In this document: piece by piece, positions 13,407-25,589 of the stretch
Layout of the letters: every line of letters begins with the position of its first letter
Position numbering within the stretch: position 1 is the first letter of the stretch
DNA from: Lutjanus erythropterus
Lineage: Eukaryota > Chordata > Actinopteri > Lutjaniformes > Lutjanidae
Direction: 5' to 3'
Assembly: GCA_020091685.1 (NCBI GenBank)
Contig: CM034594.1
Span: 36,457,733-36,521,732, forward strand
Length of the DNA stretch: 64,000 bases
Translations under genes and position numbers: made by a program
Notes under the pieces: generated by a model
What the model was told of the DNA's origin: nothing
The model's input: the letters and a program-made list of their open reading frames with translations, nothing else
The model's database searches: none

Positions 13407-13774
13407 TCTAAGATCAGTACAAGCTTTTTATCGAATGCAAATAAGGGATCTTCAAGTATTTGATTCTATTAATAACTTTGAAATTATCTTCATCTTCTGT
13501 GATTTTAACTCAAGGTATTTAATTTATCCAGCCAAAACATTTGCTGCCATAAATCGTAACCTTGGTCTCTATTTAATTCTGACAGCAATTTTTCACTTTT
13601 TCTGACCTTTTGTTGAATGATGATAAAATAATTGACTGATTTATCAATAAAGGGAAAAATATTTGTAGCCTTACCTGTGTTGATATATATTTTAACAAAA
13701 ATCCACTTTGTACATTTACCAGTCATTTACTGAGGTTGCCAGTGTAAACATTGCTCTCTGATTAATTGCTGTAG

Positions 13775-13848
13775 GGAGCTGTGGGTTAGGTAGACAAAGC
13801 TTAAGTCTAGTAAACAGAAGATCTTCGGTTTGCATCCCAGCAGTGCCT
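13775..13848 (+). pseudogene. Degenerate full-length tRNA-Thr(AGT) copy
   Basis: Full 74-nt length with AGT retained, but the A box is broken (gtgggttaggtagac), the anticodon stem is unpaired (cttaagt) and the T-stem strands no longer match (cttcgg). Upstream 'ttgctctctgattaattgctgtag' and downstream 'ttttctacagtccagtgcag' match flanks of other copies, so it arose by duplication of a larger unit. Confidence 0.75.
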
Positions 13849-15073
13849 TTTCTACAGTCCAGTGCAGCTGTGTTTGGAAGGCTGGGGATCAGGGAAAGCT
13901 AAAAATGATGTTCTTGTAATTAGGTTCAATAATGTCTGTGTATTTGTATGGTCAAATAGCTGGTTCACACTCCTTGCACGTATCTGTGCATGACGGCAGC
14001 CTCGCATGCCTCTGGTGTCCATGCAGGCACATAACTGTTGCAGGGCAGCTGCTGAAATCCCTATCTATCTTTCTACACTGAGTTTGTAGAAACATCTTGA
14101 ATAGAAGAAAATAACTGCAAACACAAGGCAATCACTGATTTTCCCTCTCGTCCAGAGAGAGAAGGAGGGAGGGAAGGATGAAGGGAGAGAGGGAGTGAGA
14201 AAGAAAAAAGAGATTTAGAAAAAGAAAGTGCATAGCCCTATGCCTGATTTCTTCATGTCTGTGGCATATTCTACAGATATAGACACTGAAGCTGTAGTGA
14301 AAGGTGTCATGTTACTGATATGACGTTGATATGACTGCCAAAAGATTGTTTTCACTGTGTATTTTTGCAGTGAGCCACTTCTGTCATGCGGAAAAAATAG
14401 GCAAGACTCTGAATCTCTAGATAAAATGTGGCTGCAGCCACATGAGCAGCACTGCTCAACCTAGCTGTGTGGCTGCTCTAACTTGTCAATATGAGCACCG
14501 AAATAAAAACCAACAACTAACGCCATGCACACACACACTGCTCAAACATGTAGTGTGAAGCAGCTGTAAGTGGTCATTTGCAGTCATTTCAAAGGTATCT
14601 TCAAGCTGAATACTGAGATGAGAACATACAAGAAATAAGAGGTTTTTCTTTACTTAAAGTATTGAGGGTTTAACATTTCTTACAGTATTTTAACTACTTT
14701 TATTTAAGCTGTTTGCAAATGTAATAATCCATGCAATAATAAAGTTGAATTCATAAATTTGATTAAATGCACACAGGGGCTGCACACTTAAAACCTTCTC
14801 ATTAGTTGTTTTCACATATGAACTATGGACAGTATACTTAGAATCAAATTAGAATCAAATTACCCAAATTTGCCCACACAGCAGGAGATTATCCATGTCA
14901 GATGTGTTCTTACATGTTGGCAATACTCTGGTTTAGGTGTGAGGACTCTTGCAGGGGGAGGATTGTTCTGTAATGATGATTGTTTTTATGTTGATATCAA
15001 TACTACATTAGGGCTGCCCCCTAAAGGCCAGTGATGGCATTTGTAAAATGGGCAATTAGTGTGACTGACATGG

Positions 15074-15147
15074 GGCGCTGTGGCTTAGTTGGTTAAAGCG
15101 CCTGTCTAGTAAACAGGAGATCCTGGGTTCGAATCCCAGCAGTGCCT
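15074..15147 (+). tRNA. tRNA-Thr, anticodon AGT (copy 2)
   Basis: Identical over all 74 nt to the copy at 8479, with the same stems, AGT loop, intact A and B boxes and a TTTT run after the acceptor stem. Unlike several broken copies, its immediate flanks (upstream 'gtgactgacatg', downstream 'cacctggcaggc') share little with the other units. Identity in the tRNA body despite divergent flanks suggests purifying selection or gene conversion, or a separate insertion. Confidence 0.96.
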
Positions 15148-17743
15148 TTTCACCTGGCAGGCAAATGTTGTACTGGATATACAAACACTAACTTTGGAAA
15201 ATATCTCACTTACAACCTAAAATGTGGATTGGCTATTGTGAGTACACAGATCACACACCATCTAGCAGCAGCAGCGCCCTGTATGCAGCTGATGTCGTGG
15301 TCAGAGGAGTGAAACAGAACCTTACCTTGCCGTTGCAAACTTTGTATAACTGAAGCCATGTTGGAATAATAACTCTGTCAAGAGGAGAAATAATCCGGTG
15401 GATTGTGTGTTTCCCAGAGTTGCCAGTCTTGGTGGAGCTAAGGTGGATGCTGCTAAGCTGACTGTCAAAGTCAACTGATTGATCAATGGTATCTGGTGTA
15501 TATATTGTCTGTTATTAAACTGCACAAACAACTTTTGTTGGGATCCGCAGTAAAACCTGGCATAGACTGTATTTCTTTTGTGATTGTGAACTGTTTTGGT
15601 GTTGTGGGGGAAACAAAACAGACTTTACAGAGTGGATTGTATCAGATAGGTACTCTGTATCACCCGATACACAAAGTTAATGTATCGGAATCAGGAAAGG
15701 ACGATAAGTATCAGAAAATAGAGATGCTTATAGGAATGCATCACCTCTGTTTCAGTCTACTGAAGCATCTGTCCAGGATGTGATTTGTAACCACAAGGCA
15801 TGACCTTCATCTAGCCCTCAGATGGGAATACACTTAAAGGACAATCAGAAACATGGACTACTTAGCACTATGACTTTTTGAATAATGCTGTCAGTTCAGT
15901 GGATCTATTTTTAGAACAACCTGATCATTTCCAGTATTTGGAAAGAGTTGTCAGGCCTGGATGACCAGTAAACCTCTCTCTCTTTTATCTCACTGATCGG
16001 GTACAGATGTGGCAAAGCTGAGCTATGTATCATTTTGTTTGGAAAATGGACATTGGAGGCTCTTGCCAGCTGAAATATGCTCTATTTTAAGTTGAAAGAA
16101 GGTAAAATGGATTAGTTTATAAATATTGCACATGAATCAGCCCAAAGGCTCCTTCATATTAAATGTTATATCTTCTGCTCGTACATTTCGTCCATATTTT
16201 TGCACATTTTAAAAGCTTACGGATATGGACCATATGGATGATACTGAGCAGTACCACTGGTAGTGAGGGGTAGTGTCACAGTTTAGTCAATAGTTCAAGC
16301 AAGGCCACAGAACTTGACGAAGAAGTTGTAAAAATCATCAGGTATTCGATATGGCGCTTGTTGTCAATAAGTTAGTGAAAAGCATTCTCTTGCAATTTCT
16401 ATAATGGCTGCACAGACTGCAACACTGCCTCCGCTTTTGCTTCTTTCTCCAGAGGAAGATTATTAAAGCCACCTCCAGCGTCGCCGTGTTTATTGTTGTC
16501 AGAAACGTTTTGCTCATTTTCCTTTGTCATTAGGATGGTGGTGGCCTCCTGTGGATGTATTGTCTTACATCCAATGTAAAGGGTGAATGTGTGTGGGCAG
16601 TTGAAACGGATGTTCTATTTTTGAACGTAAAGGAGGCATAAATGGGCTTAATGAAAATTAACCTGTGAAATGGTGTATATTTCCGTTGCACACAAGAAGA
16701 TTCATGCATAACAACAGAGCTGTGTTTGTCAGGGCTTTGTATTGCAGCGTGTTGATACTGACGCGAAGAACACAAACGGCTGTCACTGCCGATCTAGTTT
16801 AGTTTGGAACGGAGCACACACATCTGTCCAACAGCAAGAGGAAAGAGAGCTTTAATGCCCTGAGTCAAGAGACAGTTTTCACACAGACACTAATGTCTGT
16901 GATCATGAAGTGTCATGTTGCAAAGTAGGGTGCCTTTGTTCAGCTCATTTTGATGTGAGAGATCACAGTCATATTGAGATTACACAGAATTATTTCTGTC
17001 TGTCATGTTAATGTAACTATTGTGAATTTAATCAGCAGATCATCAGATTACTTGAAGTGGGGTTGTATGAGGTACTTAATGGTAGTCAGTGTATTGCCTA
17101 TAGCAGATGTCGGTCAGCACACATGAGTTTGGAGAAGCAGAGAGGAATACCAGCATGGAAGTTAGGCAATATAATGCCGTGGACAGGGTCAGGAGCAAAA
17201 TGTCCAGCACTCGTGTTGCATCTCTAACTAAAATACTTCAGATGATCGCGGGGAGTCTTGCTCTCTGCAGCTTGTTCTCCAGGTGAATCTGTGCTCTGAC
17301 CAGGCGTAGCAGTTCATAGCAACGCATCAATGCACAATCAAATGCAAATCAACATATTTTTATAATTGATGACGTTGATTACATGGAGGAATCGGAACAG
17401 CCCTAGGTATTTGGCCAACATAATTGTGGTTTACAGCCAGAAAAAGCTGCCTGACAGCAAGGTAAAGCAGTGAAAATATAGGTGGACTTTTTTAAGTCCT
17501 GGTACTCCTCCCTGCTTCTCCTTACTGGGGGTGTGCTGACCACCATCTACTGTAGTTAACTGACTGGCTATCAATAAGTACCTCATAAAATCATACTGCA
17601 GAATACAAGGTATGTCTTTAAGAGGGGCCATTTAACTCTGTAGACATGGGCAATTGCTTCTGAGTTCTGTTTTGTTGAGTCCCCTTTCACACATGGTGTT
17701 GTCATGAAACCAGTGCTGGTTTTGAAATGAATCTCAAAAGCAC

Positions 17744-17816
17744 TGCCCCGTGTGAGGCTCGAACTCACGACCTTCAGATTATGAGACTGACGCGCTGCCT
17801 ACTGCGCCAACGAGGC
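17744..17816 (-). tRNA. Elongator tRNA-Met, anticodon CAT
   Basis: The reverse complement gives a 73-nt cloverleaf. The acceptor is gcctcgt with acggggc and discriminator A. The D arm is ggcgcagtaggcagc. The anticodon arm is tcagt-ctCATaa-tctga, with the usual U-U at the base that is pseudouridine in the mature molecule. The T arm is gtgag-ttcgagc-ctcac. It matches the vertebrate elongator tRNA-Met type, not the initiator. A short T-run downstream on its own strand (aaaa at 17736-17739 as written) could terminate polymerase III. It is transcribed opposite to the tRNA-Thr cluster and to fchsd2. Confidence 0.95.
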
Positions 17817-18003
17817 TTGCAGGACATGCTGAGCATGTGTGTTCAAGTCTGAGGGGTGGGGGTGGACGCATCTGTGTGATCAGGGGAGGGAGCATGTAGT
17901 ATTTCAGCTGACATGCACGGGGGTGGAGTTAAACAGTAAACACGTGCTCCAGTTTCTTGCAGTAGATCATTGACAGTTGGAGTTTTTGCAATTTTGAGTA
18001 CGC

Positions 18004-18038
<35 letters not shown>

Positions 18039-18043
18039 TCTCA
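18004..18043 (+). repeat. (TC)n microsatellite
   Basis: About 40 bp of almost uninterrupted TC dinucleotides with one 'gtc' interruption. It produces a spurious Arg/Glu-rich open frame on the minus strand. Confidence 0.9.
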
Positions 18044-18779
18044 GTGCAGGATAAAAGACTTGTTCAGTCATTAAGAATTTCTTGTGTCTCTTTTTAGCTA
18101 TTAAACCCAGAAATCTAAAGCAGCCTCTGTTTAGAAAACAGACAAAACACAGCAGGTTTAACACAAAATGATGCCTTGGGAAACATTTGACAAGAAGCAC
18201 TGCCCTATTTGTTTGGGCTGTAATTAGCATAGAGAGATTTGGCTGTAATTATGCTGTCTACGCTTACAGTAAGTGTTGTCTTCCTTTTTGTGTCTTCCCC
18301 CACTTTCCCCAGTTTCCCACTGCTCAATTGTAGCTGTTAAGTTCCCTCACACAGTCTGTTGTGTGGAGTTTATTTTAAACGGCACTGGGAGAGTTGAAGC
18401 TACAATAAAATTTAGTACTATAATATAAAAGCCTCTAAATTATTATTACACACACACATTGCATATATCCTTAGGCTAGATTGTTAGGATTTAAATGTGC
18501 ACTTAGCGAAAGGTCTAGCCCTAGAGCCATTGCATTTTCAAAACAGCCAGAGGGAAGCAGCGTTGAATTCTTTAAACCATGTTAATTTACTAACACCCAG
18601 TTAAGCAAATACTGTGCTTTCATGTGGTGATTGTTGATAAATTTTAATAACTGCACTTTAATTCAGTTGTCCAATCAAATGTCTTGTAACTTATCTGCAT
18701 ATATGCGCCTATTATTTTTAGCTGTGTCCATTTTTTATCAGTTACTTATCTAAATTTTGTTTTCCAATGCAGTTCTTAC

Positions 18780-18994
18780 TAGGGATGTTCCAGGCGACTA
18801 ACTTCCCTGTCAATTAAAGGCAAAATTTAATTTAGACTAGTCGACTAGCCTAACACTCAGAAAGCAGTTAAAATTGAGCAGTGTTTATAAATTTATAATG
18901 TTATAATGACTGTTATAATGACTAGTATTTCTGATGCCGCCTAGCGAGGATGGGAATGTTAAATCGTATAGTCGACCAATCGTGTGCATTCCTA
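18780..18994. mobile_element. Small hAT-like non-autonomous DNA element
   Basis: The ends tagggatgttc and gtgcattccta are imperfect inverted repeats of the TAGRG type seen in many hAT-derived elements. The flanking octamers gttcttac and gttcctag agree at six of eight bases, consistent with a decayed 8-bp target duplication. Subterminal 'gtcgactag' and 'agtcgac' blocks are also inverted. At about 215 bp it is far too short to encode a transposase. Confidence 0.6.
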
Positions 18995-19325
18995 GTTCCT
19001 AGCCCCTCAATGTTGGTGATTGTTATAGTGACGGCAGGTGAAACTGCCACGACATAATCTTCAACACTGCACAAACAGGAACAATACACTTTCTTTTTGA
19101 GATCCTTTCATTGGCAGTCAAACAAAGGAAAATTGCTGTCACTTTTTTTAAAACTCTGGGAGGAGTGAACAAAAAAAAGTTGTCTGCAGCCGCTGTGTGA
19201 TAACTCTCTCTGGACAATCGCTGGCCTGCTGTGTTTTCACTCACACGCTGTTTAGTGTCAGTTCAGCTCACTTTGAACCTAAACCGAGGCAATACCAAAA
19301 AAAAAAATATATACAGCATTTGTCA

Positions 19326-19593
19326 GAGCTGCAATGATTAGTGGATGAATTGTATGTCTCATGTCATGTATTATGTTCCAAATTCTCAGATTTCAGATTC
19401 TCAAATGTGAGCGTTTTCTGTTTTCTTTTAGCTCTCTTTGACAGTAAACTGAATATTTTTTGGGTTGTGGACAAAACAAGACATCTTGGGCTTTTGGAAA
19501 CAGTGACACATTTTTCACCATTTTCCATTTTATGGGCCAAACATAACCGATTATTTGAGAAAAATGATAATTAGACCAACGGACAGCCCTAGT
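19326..19593 (-). repeat. Dispersed repeat, family B ('gctgcaactaat' type), copy 1
   Basis: Shares ordered blocks with 26004-26305, 34783-35150, 39337-39641 and 40112-40453: a gctgca-type end, 'gtttccaaaagccc' or its complement, 'ttgtccacaacccaaa(g)atattca' and 'agaaaatattca', and a far end rich in ATTA. The five copies diverge substantially, so the family is old. It is non-coding and probably a DNA-transposon-derived element. Confidence 0.7.
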
Positions 19594-20533
19594 ATCAAGT
19601 ACTCTCCACAAGTTTCACCAATAGTAAACCAAAAAAGAACAGTACCATGCAGTGGGAATATGGCATACATTGAGAGCAGTCAGATTCCTTGTATGTGTGC
19701 ACATACTCAGCCTATAAAGCTGATTCTGATAATAATCAATAACAGCAACTCCAATCGAGATTTGATTCTCTTTTATGTGACAGTCATACAAGATGCATTG
19801 ATGCATTGTGTCCCTCATCACACAGCTCGAGTTTTGACAAAAAAGTCACTGTGGTACAAACACTTGTCCAAACCCTCTTAACAAGCCTTTTACAAGTGAT
19901 ATATAAATAGGAGCTCCCATTGGGCTAGACAGTCCTAAACATCTGCATATGAATGAAAGCTAATGATTAGGTTATTCCTGAAGCCACTTCTACACTATGC
20001 CTGCATTTACATGTGAAAACAACTCCCGTCCACACTAGTTGTTGTTTTAGTAGATTTCCATTCATGCTGAAAAAAGAAGAACAATAGGAAATACTGTGGC
20101 TTCATTGCTTCTTCTTCTTCTCCTTCTCAATTGGCACACAACAAACAGACCAAACCTCTGTCCAGTAACTTCCTGCTTTCCATGATGACTTATATTATGA
20201 CTGAATATAGCTCAGCGAAGAAGTTGCTGTTTACCAATGGAGGCGACAAGCCTTCATTGCCTCTGCTGGAAATTAGCACTTGCCTCAAGGTGTCATGTTT
20301 CCATTCCTGCTGATCAGAGCTGGAGCCAATAAATACCCATGACCACTGCAAAGTCATTCGACCTGTGAATGAATGCCAGTTGTACCCTTTCCCATAGTTC
20401 TCCCAATAAGACTGGCCAGAAGGCCTCGCACTCAGTGCTCTTCCAGTTTCCTAATTTTCTTAAATGCTTTAGTGCAATATATTGCTTTTATGAAAGCTGT
20501 TTTTCAAGGTTACCTTTCCAATGACATTGACAG

Positions 20534-20600
20534 GGTGTTGTAGCTTAGTTGGTTGAAGTGTCTGTCTAGTAAACAGGAGATCGGGGGTTGGAATACCTTT
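20534..20600 (+). pseudogene. Truncated tRNA-Thr(AGT) copy
   Basis: Keeps acceptor 5' strand ggtgttg, D arm, and a perfect anticodon arm with AGT (ctgtctagtaaacagg). The T arm is largely deleted (ggggttggaatacctttt), removing part of the B box and the 3' acceptor strand. The downstream 'ttttctacagtcca' matches other units. Confidence 0.8.
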
Positions 20601-21529
20601 TCTACAGTCCAACAGGACTGAACTTGTATCACTGTAAAAAGATTTGTTCCTGAGTGAAAGACATCAAGTTTGTGGTTATATAATGCAATATGTTTTTTTT
20701 CATGAAACTCTGATTTTGTTACATCCGTTATGTAATCTCATTGAGATCAATATCTGCGACTGAGAAGAGAGACAAAATAAATGTAGCCAGTCACACAAAA
20801 AATATACTTATAAACAACAGAAAAAAATCGAAGACATCTCCTTAATTCAGTATTAGGCTGTATGTAATCATGACGTATCAAGAATTACCAGGAAAGATCT
20901 TGTCTGGTCAAGGATAACAATTTTCATTTCAGAAGAGATGTTAATATATTTACTGAAGCAGCTTTAGGAGTCATTCTGAACTACTTCTTGTTGTTAGTGA
21001 GGACTGGCCTGCTTTCCATATAACACACAATGATGAGTATAATATTTAAATAGAAGTGGAAGAAATTTTTGTCAAAATATGCAGGTAAAATGTTTGTGTG
21101 TCTGGTGAGGTTATCTCTTGTATACATGCTGCTTTGTTCATTCAGCAAACAGTGCCGGTACATTTATCTGTCTTTGTCATCGTATATCTAATGTTATGTT
21201 TTTCATTCTGCACATTCCTGGCCTGTGATAAGAGCTTTCACTGTCTCTGCTGCCGGGATGTTGTTTGATGTAGAGAGGACAAGAGGAAAGTTTGTGGGTC
21301 AGAGCTGCAGAGCTTTTTTTTTGTTTTAGAAAGAACTGTCGCAATAAAGAGACAGAAAAAACCCTGTAATGGCTCTTTTGCATAATGTTGAGGTCACCGA
21401 GTCCAATCCTGAGCTGTCTGGGGAGCCCAAACTTGATTGTGCTTTTTTCATTATGGTATGTATTTTTTCTCCTGTTTCCTCCAGTATACAGACATTCAAA
21501 CAAATCTCTGTCTCTTTGTCTCTCTGTAG

Positions 21530-21575
21530 GAGCTACAGTCTGAAGAAGGGACAGCTGGAGAGGGACTATGCACAG
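21530..21575 (+). CDS. fchsd2: fchsd2 exon a (start of recognised F-BAR region)
   Basis: A 46-bp exon after a pyrimidine-rich tract and acceptor 'tctctctgtag', ending at donor 'cag/gtaag'. It begins with the last base of a split codon and then encodes SYSLKKGQLERDYAQ. This corresponds to the helix-1 segment of the FCHSD2 F-BAR (FCH) domain that precedes ALQKLASQYLKRDW, which is exactly what the next exon encodes. The preceding exon must supply two bases of the split codon, probably Arg; I searched upstream by eye and did not find it, so it is either outside the window or missed. A 20.9-kb intron follows. FCHSD2 is a cytoplasmic membrane-binding adaptor that promotes actin assembly at clathrin-coated pits and other curved membranes. 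Confidence 0.85.
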
Positions 21576-22123
21576 GTAAGACTGGCTGGACTCATGCTGA
21601 ATATGTGCTGACTGTGAGTTGTATATGTTGCATTGCAATTTCTCTTTTCAATTTTATGCAAACTGCTGTGCAAATGCAGTTGCTTCAGCGGTGGAAGTTG
21701 AAATTATGTACTGATAAAGAGCTTCATGTGTTAGGTTTGTCATCTCTTTGTGGCCTGTATTCTTATGTCCAAAAGAGCTATCATGTTGTAGATTGGATTT
21801 TTGTATTTCAGGAGCACTGGGTGTAGCCCCAGGAGGATTATAGAAATGCGGATATACTGTATTTTAAACTTTCCTACAGCTTGACCCAAAGGTTTAGAGG
21901 TGGTGCATTATTGTAAGCACTTAATATTTGCAGTAAAGCATGACTATTATATAACATTATTCACAGACAAAAGCCCCACACTTAGTGCTTTTACTGCATT
22001 TTGCTTTATTTTGTCATTTCTGACTTCAATCAGTTTGTGGTGAGTTAGTTCCATGTATTGCTTTAAGGAAACCTTATGAAATGATTCGAAATGCTAAGAT
22101 TGCTGTTTATCACAATGCCAGGT

Positions 22124-22197
22124 GGCGCTGTGGCTTAGTTGGTTAAAGCGCCTGTCTAGTAAACAGGAGATCCTGGGTTCGAATCCCAGCAGTGCCT
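22124..22197 (+). tRNA. tRNA-Thr, anticodon AGT (copy 3)
   Basis: Identical over 74 nt to the other three intact copies, with complete stems, AGT anticodon, intact polymerase III A and B boxes, and a TTTT after the acceptor stem. The downstream flank 'ctacagtccagt', then 'gattgtgggaaaggtaaatgtgaagtgctg', matches the flanks of 6531 and 13775, so it sits in the shared duplicated unit. It lies 0.5 kb downstream of the first recognised fchsd2 exon, inside the large intron and in the same orientation. Confidence 0.96.
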
Positions 22198-22728
22198 TTT
22201 CTACAGTCCAGTAGACTGTCCAGTACAGTTGGACTCTGGAGATTGTGGGAAAGGTAAATGTGAAGTGCTGTCCTCTCGCCAATTACCTGCTGTCTGTAGC
22301 TGCTCTCTGTTCCACAGTGTACTTAGAAAAGACTCCCTACGCCCTGCTTAGGGAATGTCAGTTGGAGGAACTCCTCTTGACAAAATTCCTCCATTCAGAA
22401 AACCCTGCATCGTCACCACAACACACACTTCACCCCTCTGGTTGTTAGGCTGTTAATGTAAAACACTTGGGTAGTTGTTGTTGCAACTGTGGAAGTTTTA
22501 CATCACTGTTACTATACACATTTACATTTTACACAACAAAATACTGACAGAAACAAAACAAACAAAACTAAATATAGGCAAAATATAGGTATATATCTTG
22601 CATTCTAAAAGAGATTAATTTGCAGATTATTTACAGATTATTATTTAATGTTGATTGGATACAGACTACTGTTTTGTAACATTTATATTATGTTGTCCTT
22701 GCAACAGTAGTTAAATACATATGTAAAC

Positions 22729-23616
22729 TAGACTTGCACCGATTTCAACTTTCTTAGCTGATTCCGATTTCCGATTTTTGAGGGGTCTGACCTACCGATT
22801 CCGATTTTGGCCGGTTCCGATTTTCAGTCTTTCTAAGAACTGTAATTGACAGCATTCACAAACATTTTTGCAACTTTTCTTGTAAATATGTTCATAATAA
22901 GACACTGACTATTAAATATTCATTTAATACTTTCTCCAAAATCATCCAGATTCCAACCAGGCCTTATTATAATTTTATATTAAGATTATGAATTGGGTGA
23001 ACGTGATCTCGCGAGATCATCTTGCGGGACGCGATTTCACGTGATCTTTTGTGGAAGCGGATGTAAACAAACCGGAGACTAACGCGGTGCAACAGTTTGA
23101 AGTAAAACTTTGCCGTGAGAAAAACAGATGCAGAAATTAAACGAGTCTGGATGAGAAAATGTTTGAGGAGACACATCAACACAGGTTGTTTATTCTTCAG
23201 CCAGAACAGGAGGTGAGATTTGAACTGTCCCTCTGTGAACAGCAGTCTGCTGCTAGCTTGCTAGCATTAGCCTGAAGAGCTACAAAGTTTACGGCTGTTT
23301 TGCGACATTGTCAGCTGCTCTGTCTCATTGTAGACTGTCTGTCTTCTCTTTATCCTGTTCTTGGAATCTGTCGCTGACACCAGCTTCATCCATCCACACA
23401 TCTTGTCAGAGTGTGTGTAGCTGTTATCAGCGCTGTGTTGACGTCACGGTCAGTTTGTCTGCTGCGCGCATGACGTGACCATCGTGCAGAACATGTGTGT
23501 GACAATGACGGGCGCAGAACCGGATTTGTGACGTTGACCGGCCGGTCACCGGTCAGGGCCGGTCACGTGAAAACCGGCCCGATTCCGAGCATTGCCGATT
23601 AATTGGTGCAAGTCTA
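22729..23616. mobile_element. 888-bp non-autonomous hAT transposon with perfect target duplication
   Basis: The element begins tagacttgcaccga and ends aattggtgcaagtcta, which are near-perfect terminal inverted repeats (the outer 12 bases match exactly). It is flanked on both sides by the octamer atgtaaac (22721-22728 and 23617-23624), the 8-bp target duplication diagnostic of hAT elements. Subterminal blocks 'gattccgatt' and 'ccggtcaccggtc' occur near the two ends. The interior is unusually CpG-rich for this window and carries a TCTCGCGAGA palindrome. No transposase frame is present, so it would have needed a helper in trans. The intact duplication suggests it is younger than most elements here. 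Confidence 0.92.
23007..23016. promoter_or_regulatory. TCTCGCGAGA promoter palindrome inside the hAT element
   Basis: A perfect ten-base TCTCGCGAGA, a core-promoter motif of CpG-rich vertebrate promoters (bound by BANP, and related to Kaiso-type sites). It sits in a CpG-rich stretch of the hAT element, about 280 bp from its left end. It probably belonged to the promoter of the parental autonomous transposon. Confidence 0.55.
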
Positions 23617-24348
23617 ATGTAAACTATACAAAAATATCAAATGTAAATATATAATATGTATTAAACAAATTTTGGAATTAAATTAAACATTAATACATAT
23701 TATTAAATTTATTAATTAGTTAAATTAATGATTTTAAATTAACAATAAATATAAAGGCTAAGAAAATTTATGGGATATAAAACTCCTCTGTGAGCTCCAT
23801 TGTTGGATTTCGGTGCAGTTACTCCTGGGTAATGTTGCTTGTCTTCCTCCTGCAAAGTGAAGACCCGTTGTTCACTCTTTCCCTACACAGTCCACAGTTC
23901 CCTTTAAACTGAATTTTTTTTACTACCTGTGGTTTGGACTCTTACTTAACATGGCTGAATACCCCGTGCAGTTCACTTCTCAGGGAATTTCTAGACAGCT
24001 ACTGCACTTCTAACGTACTTCATACTCAAGCAGTATCCGCTGCAATTAATTAACTGGTGGACTGTATACAGTGAAGTTTGCTCAAGCAATATATCTTCTC
24101 TGCCTTATATGATGACATTACTGATTCTGAACACTTTCTGCCTTGCTAACCACTATCCATGTGCATTTGCGCCTCCATTTCTTGATATCAGGCTTAACTG
24201 CTGTGTAAATATAAATCCCTTGATGGTGGAAGTGAAAAGTATGTGCAGAAAAAACAAAAAAAGTTTATATGTTAGGGAGATGTTTGTCAGACATTGTGGT
24301 TTGAGACCATATTTGTAGGCACAAACCTTTTCGACAATCTATTTCTTT

Positions 24349-24414
24349 GGTGCTGTGGCTTAAAGTGCCTTTTTGGTAAACAGAAACTCTTGTGTTTGAA
24401 TCCCAGCAGTGCCT
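24349..24414 (+). pseudogene. Degenerate tRNA-Thr copy lacking most of the D loop
   Basis: The acceptor strands ggtgctg and cagtgcc are kept, but about eight bases of the D arm (gttggtt region) are deleted, the anticodon arm is changed (cctttttggtaaacag) and the B box reads tgtttgaatcc. It is only 66 nt long. The flanking 'aactgctgtgtaaatataaatccctt' and 'gatggtggaag' blocks recur at 25860-25900. Confidence 0.75.
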
Positions 24415-25515
24415 TTTCTATAGTGTTTTCACGGCATGTCATCAATCCAGAGGTCGGTCATGTTGTCAGTACTGACCACAGACAATACATCTTTACATCT
24501 TCATACAACTTGCCACTGTTCCTGATTATTTGCTGCCTTCAAATGGGATCACATTTATTGTGTTCATGAAGTCACACTCTTTTCACAACCTCATAAGTGG
24601 GAATTGGCTGAAAGCTCTGAGTTCATAGTATACATATATATGACACATATACAGTATATATGTACATGAATATAGAGAAGGCAACATAGTTGCACAAATG
24701 GTCAATTTTGGTCAACCATGTAAAAGTTTGAAAAGTCTGTTTCATCAATTGACATCTTTAATAAATTGGTAAATAAAATAAATTGGTTATAAATTGTCAT
24801 ATGTTTATGACAGATTAGCCTTTTGATGCAAAAAGTTGTACTAGTAGACTGTTAGCATCCTCAGAGTCTGATATTGAAATATCCAAAATGTAAAGATCAC
24901 TTGATCACCCACCTTGGCTTTGAATATATATGTCATTTATGAGCTGATATTGAACCTCTCTCACCATCCGATTCATCAAACCTTTGTAACATGTAAGGTC
25001 TTCAGCTGTGTGTGGGCTTGGAGGAAAAAAACGAAGTAACTTACTATGCTGGGATAGCAAATAAAAGCCAAAACTGCTGACCAAGTCCTTCTCTGTTAGT
25101 TTTAGCAGCTTTCACACGTTTTCCTGAACATTTCCATGGTTTAGACATCCTGAAGTCAGCTTGAATATTCAATATGTAATCCATTCTGTTGTTTAAATTT
25201 CAGTATCTCCATAATGGCCATGCATCTGGGTTACTGGTTACTCTACAGTCAGAGTGTTTTATCAAAATGTGAAAGAACAAAGCTCCAGCGGTGGATTAGG
25301 AACAGGAACATTTGTGTGATTCTAATCACAAGTGGTTACAATCACTGCAGAGGTCTTGAGAATCAAACTTTTGCTGTTTCTGGCTTGTTAAATGTGAGAA
25401 TTTGCTGCTTTTCTTGTTTTATATCATTGTACATCAAATATTTTCAGAGTGAGTAACGTTATGTGAACAAATAGCCTGAGCAATTTGGACATTGCTTTTT
25501 GGAGCAGAGCCCCAG

Positions 25516-25589
25516 GGCGCTGTGGCTTAGTTGGTTAAAGCGCCTGTCTAGTAAACAGGAGATCCTGGGTTCGAATCCCAGCAGTGCCT
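25516..25589 (+). tRNA. tRNA-Thr, anticodon AGT (copy 4)
   Basis: Identical over 74 nt to copies at 8479, 15074 and 22124, with complete cloverleaf, AGT anticodon and intact A and B boxes. It is followed by an unusually long run of about 20 T residues (25589-25608), a very strong polymerase III terminator. Upstream, 'cggtggattagg', then 'acatttgtgtgatt', resembles the DNA downstream of the fragment at 6377, and further blocks tie it to the shared unit. Confidence 0.96.

Noticed and set aside
1-21529. Search for the preceding fchsd2 exon ending in an acidic Leu-Leu-Glu-Asp type segment before a GT donor
   Set aside because: Candidate 'atgag/gt' sites such as those near 5905 and 17070 have no matching coding sequence upstream, so no exon was called.
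21177-21638. 153-codon minus-strand open frame across exon a
   Set aside because: Antisense shadow of the fchsd2 exon region without family resemblance.
8479-25589. Reading all tRNA-Thr copies as SINEs
   Set aside because: Four copies are perfect tRNA genes without a SINE body or poly-A tail, and several copies share upstream as well as downstream flanks, which fits local duplication better.
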